From Stackebrandtia nassauensis DSM 44728 (GTDB taxonomy: Bacteria; Actinomycetota; Actinomycetes; Mycobacteriales; Micromonosporaceae): a stretch of DNA of 64,000 bases. The stretch lies in assembly GCF_000024545.1 (NCBI RefSeq), contig NC_013947.1, positions 6,014,001 to 6,078,000 on the forward strand, read 5' to 3'. The notes beneath the pieces were generated by a model, which made no database searches, had not been told where the DNA came from, and worked only from the letters and a program-made list of their open reading frames with translations. The position numbers and the translations under genes were made by a program. Each line of letters starts with the position of its first letter. Positions within the stretch are counted from its first letter, which is position 1. Shown here piece after piece: positions 61,779 to 64,000 of the stretch.

Positions 61779-64000
61779 TCAGGGGCTGTCGAACCGCCCC
61801 TGGCGTCCGAAGATGCCGTCCTCGCCGAACAGGCCGCCGTCGTCCTCGTCGCCGCTGCCGCCGTTTCCGTTGCCATTGCCGTTTCCGGGGCCGGGTCCGT
61901 TGTCGTCGCTGTTGCCGGGCCGGTCGGTGTCGTCCTGGTCGCGGTTGGGCTGCTGGTTGTCGTCATTGGACGGACCGGCCTGGCCGACCAGTTCACTCGG
62001 CGGCGTGAACTCGCCGGTCGGGTCGGCGCGCCAGCCCGCTCCCAGGACGTCGGCCGAGACGTTGATCGGCATCGCGGTCATGCCCGAGGGCAGCAGGTTG
62101 GTCGGGTCGTCGGGGTCGGCCGCGAACGAGGCCACCGCCAGGTTCGGTGTGTACCCGGCGAACCAGGCCGTCGAGTCGCCGTCGGTGGTACCGGTTTTGC
62201 CCGCCACCGGCCCGCCGACGGTGCTGGCCACCTGCGGAGCCGTCGCGCCGCCGTTGCAGGAGCCCTTGGCCGCCCCGTACCCGGTCGGGCAGCGGGCCGC
62301 GTCGGTCGCGGCGCGCGCCACCTCGGTGTCCAGCACCCGCTTCGTCTTCGTCTCGACCGACACGTTCGCGCCGGAAGCGTCGCGAATGGACTTCACCGGG
62401 GTCGGCGCGGCGTAGACGCCGTCGTTGGCGATGGTCGCGTAGGCCGCGGCCAGCTCCAGCGGCGTCGTGGAGGAAACGCCCAGCGTGAACGCGCCCCAGT
62501 CGGCGGCGTTCTTGGCGCTGGCCTGGTCGACCTCAGTGTTCCAGGTCAGCCCCAGCCGCTCGGCCATCTCCACGGCCTTGTCGGCGCCGACCTTCTCCTC
62601 CAGCTGCACGAAATAGGTATTGACGGATTTGCCGAAGCCCGACCACATGGTCTGGTTGCCCGTCATCGACGGGCTGGCGTTGGACGGGCACCAGTGCACG
62701 CCGCAGGCCGAGTCGCCCGAGCCGCCGTAGTACTGCGAGGTGTAACGCTGCGGCGAGTAGAACGACGTACTCAGGTCCATCCCGGCGTCCAGCGCCGCCA
62801 GCATCGTGAACATCTTGAACGTCGAACCGGCCTGGTATCCGGCGAAGTCGCTGCCGCCCGACAACAGCGGGTTGGTGGTGTTGGCCTTGGAGGAGTCGTC
62901 CGAGGAGTAGTTGCGGTTGACGGCCATGACCTTGATCTGCCCGGTCCCCGGCTCCACCACGGTCGATCCCAGCGCGAAGGACGACTGCTTGTCCAGCTTC
63001 GCCGCGATCGAGTCCTCGGCGGCCTGCTGCAAGTCGACGTCCAGTGAGGACACGATCTTGTAGCCGCCGCGCGACAGCAGGCTCAGCCGGTCCTGCTCGG
63101 TGGACCCGAACTGCTCCTGTTTGGACCACCACTGTTCGAAGTAGTCGGCGAAGAAGCCGTACTCCTTGCCCTCGGCGCCGGACGCGTCGTCCTTGAGCGG
63201 CGTGGGGTCCAGCGGCAGTTTCTTCTTCTTGATCTTGGCGGCCTCGGCCTTGGTCAGCGTGTCGGTGGCGACCATGCGCTTGAGGACGTAGTCGCGGCGG
63301 TCCTTGGCCGCGTCGGCGTCGCCGCTGATCGGGTCGTACTCGCTGGGCGACTGCACCATCCCGGCCAGCATCGCGGCCTGGTTGACGGTCAGTTTCGCCG
63401 CGGTGGTGCCGAAGTAGACCTTCGCGGCGGCACCGACACCGTAGGCGCCGTGACCGAAGTAGACGGTGTTGAGGTACTCGGTGAGGATCTCGTCCTTGGA
63501 CTTCTGCTTCTCCACGGCCAGCGCGTAACGGGCCTCCCGCAGCTTGCGCTCCGGGCTGGTCTCGGTGGCCTTCTCGGCCTCCTCGGTGGTGGACGCCGAG
63601 TACGCCAGCACCTGCCGCACGTACTGCATCGTGATGGTCGAGGCGCCCTCGGAGACCTTGCCGGAGGAGAAGTTCGCGGCCAGCGCCCGCAGGATCGACT
63701 TGGAGTCGATGCCGTTGTGCTCGTAGAACCGGGTGTCCTCGGCGGCGATGATGGCGTCCTTCATCGTCTGCGAGATCTGGCCCGACTTGACCTTGATGCG
63801 GTACTGGTCGCCGAAGGTCGCCAGCACCGTCTTGCCGTCCGACGCGTAGAGCGTGGACGCGTCGGGTGCCTCGGGGAGGGTGAAGTCGGACGGGAGGGTG
63901 TCGAAGTTGTCGGCGCCCTCCTTGGCCGCCCACCCGGACATGCCGACGACGGGCAACAGTCCCAGCGCCACCACCACTCCGGTGATGACACTGAACTTGA
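61779..64000 (-). CDS. ponA: Class A penicillin-binding protein (5' partial)
   Basis: The frame stays open to the right edge (reading ...KFSVITG VVVALG...), so the start lies beyond the window; the visible part is about 740 residues. A membrane helix is followed by the GT51 transglycosylase domain (AAEDTRFYEHNGID with catalytic Glu, STITMQYVRQVL, EILTEYLNTVYFGHGAYGV) and the transpeptidase domain with GSTFK (active-site Ser and Lys), SVN and AGKTGTTDG motifs. A Pro/Asp/Gly/Asn-rich tail of about 70 residues ends in FGRQGRFDSP. It polymerises and crosslinks peptidoglycan outside the membrane. Confidence 0.95.
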   Translation of the reverse strand, partial: KFSVITGVVVALGLLPVVGMSGWAAKEGADNFDTLPSDFTLPEAPDASTLYASDGKTVLATFGDQYRIKVKSGQISQTMKDAIIAAEDTRFYEHNGIDSKSILRALAANFSSGKVSEGASTITMQYVRQVLAYSASTTEEAEKATETSPERKLREARYALAVEKQKSKDEILTEYLNTVYFGHGAYGVGAAAKVYFGTTAAKLTVNQAAMLAGMVQSPSEYDPISGDADAAKDRRDYVLKRMVATDTLTKAEAAKIKKKKLPLDPTPLKDDASGAEGKEYGFFADYFEQWWSKQEQFGSTEQDRLSLLSRGGYKIVSSLDVDLQQAAEDSIAAKLDKQSSFALGSTVVEPGTGQIKVMAVNRNYSSDDSSKANTTNPLLSGGSDFAGYQAGSTFKMFTMLAALDAGMDLSTSFYSPQRYTSQYYGGSGDSACGVHWCPSNASPSMTGNQTMWSGFGKSVNTYFVQLEEKVGADKAVEMAERLGLTWNTEVDQASAKNAADWGAFTLGVSSTTPLELAAAYATIANDGVYAAPTPVKSIRDASGANVSVETKTKRVLDTEVARAATDAARCPTGYGAAKGSCNGGATAPQVASTVGGPVAGKTGTTDGDSTAWFAGYTPNLAVASFAADPDDPTNLLPSGMTAMPINVSADVLGAGWRADPTGEFTPPSELVGQAGPSNDDNQQPNRDQDDTDRPGNSDDNGPGPGNGNGNGNGGSGDEDDGGLFGEDGIFGRQGRFDSP

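Noticed and set aside
1-64000. tRNA, rRNA, CRISPR arrays, insertion sequences, prophage or attachment sites
   Set aside because: No cloverleaf-like segment, regularly spaced repeats, transposase or integrase sequence was seen on reading both strands; a tRNAscan or IS search could still find a weak case.

Overview
The window is 64 kb of very GC-rich DNA with GTG/TTG starts, many 4-nt start/stop overlaps, a SARP regulator, a BldN-type sigma factor and a rex-hemA block. This points to a filamentous actinobacterium. The phosphonate plus wall-glycan genes make a Glycomycetales member (Stackebrandtia/Glycomyces type) my best guess, by inference and from memory rather than by any search. No rRNA, tRNA, CRISPR array, transposase or phage gene was recognised.

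Left end (1-4.6 kb): the C-terminal end of an MFS transporter runs into a convergent SARP-type regulator. Next comes a minus-strand polymorphic-toxin module: a YbaB-like protein, an EspC-like small helical protein, a long helical WXG-like protein, an EndoU-type nuclease toxin and a probable immunity protein. A second, near-identical copy of the helical protein lies just upstream without its own toxin.

Centre-left (4.7-30.7 kb): about 20 genes look like one large system for a phosphonate-bearing cell-surface glycan. A phosphoenolpyruvate mutase fused to a cytidylyltransferase, a phosphonopyruvate decarboxylase and an iron-type alcohol dehydrogenase should make and CMP-activate 2-hydroxyethylphosphonate. 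Around them are two TagF-like polymerases, an IspD/TarI-like cytidylyltransferase, two CDP-alcohol phosphotransferases, two Stealth phosphotransferases, a GT4 glycosyltransferase, a PIG-L deacetylase, UDP-glucose dehydrogenase, both halves of a TagGH-like ABC exporter, an sn-glycerol-1-phosphate dehydrogenase and a sugar-nucleotidyltransferase-like protein.

Middle (30.9-39 kb): a LuxR-type regulator, a 1.1-kb gene-poor stretch with a 96-bp tandem repeat, the efeUOB iron-uptake operon under two tandem IdeR/DmdR-type iron boxes, a divergent LtrA-family membrane protein, a zinc-ribbon protein and a LysR regulator whose first half has foreign-looking base composition.

Centre-right (39-48.3 kb): a secreted serine protease, an RsbN-like/BldN-like anti-sigma/sigma pair, a glutaredoxin, a HAD phosphatase, and rex-hemA-hemD-hemB under a Rex operator. 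The order matches the Streptomyces bldN-rex-hem region as I remember it, except that hemC is absent.

Right end (48.3-64 kb): ordinary chromosomal genes (DinB-like, glyoxalase-like, BASS transporter, lipoproteins, GlcD-like oxidase, P-loop kinase-like, aminodeoxychorismate lyase, Fur-family regulator, YgfZ). They are followed by a secreted phospholipase-D-like protein, a secreted DUF4185 protein, an unknown protein and the beginning-truncated gene of a class A penicillin-binding protein. The intergenic DNA at 54.67-54.83 kb holds three consecutive hairpins sharing a TGCCC loop.
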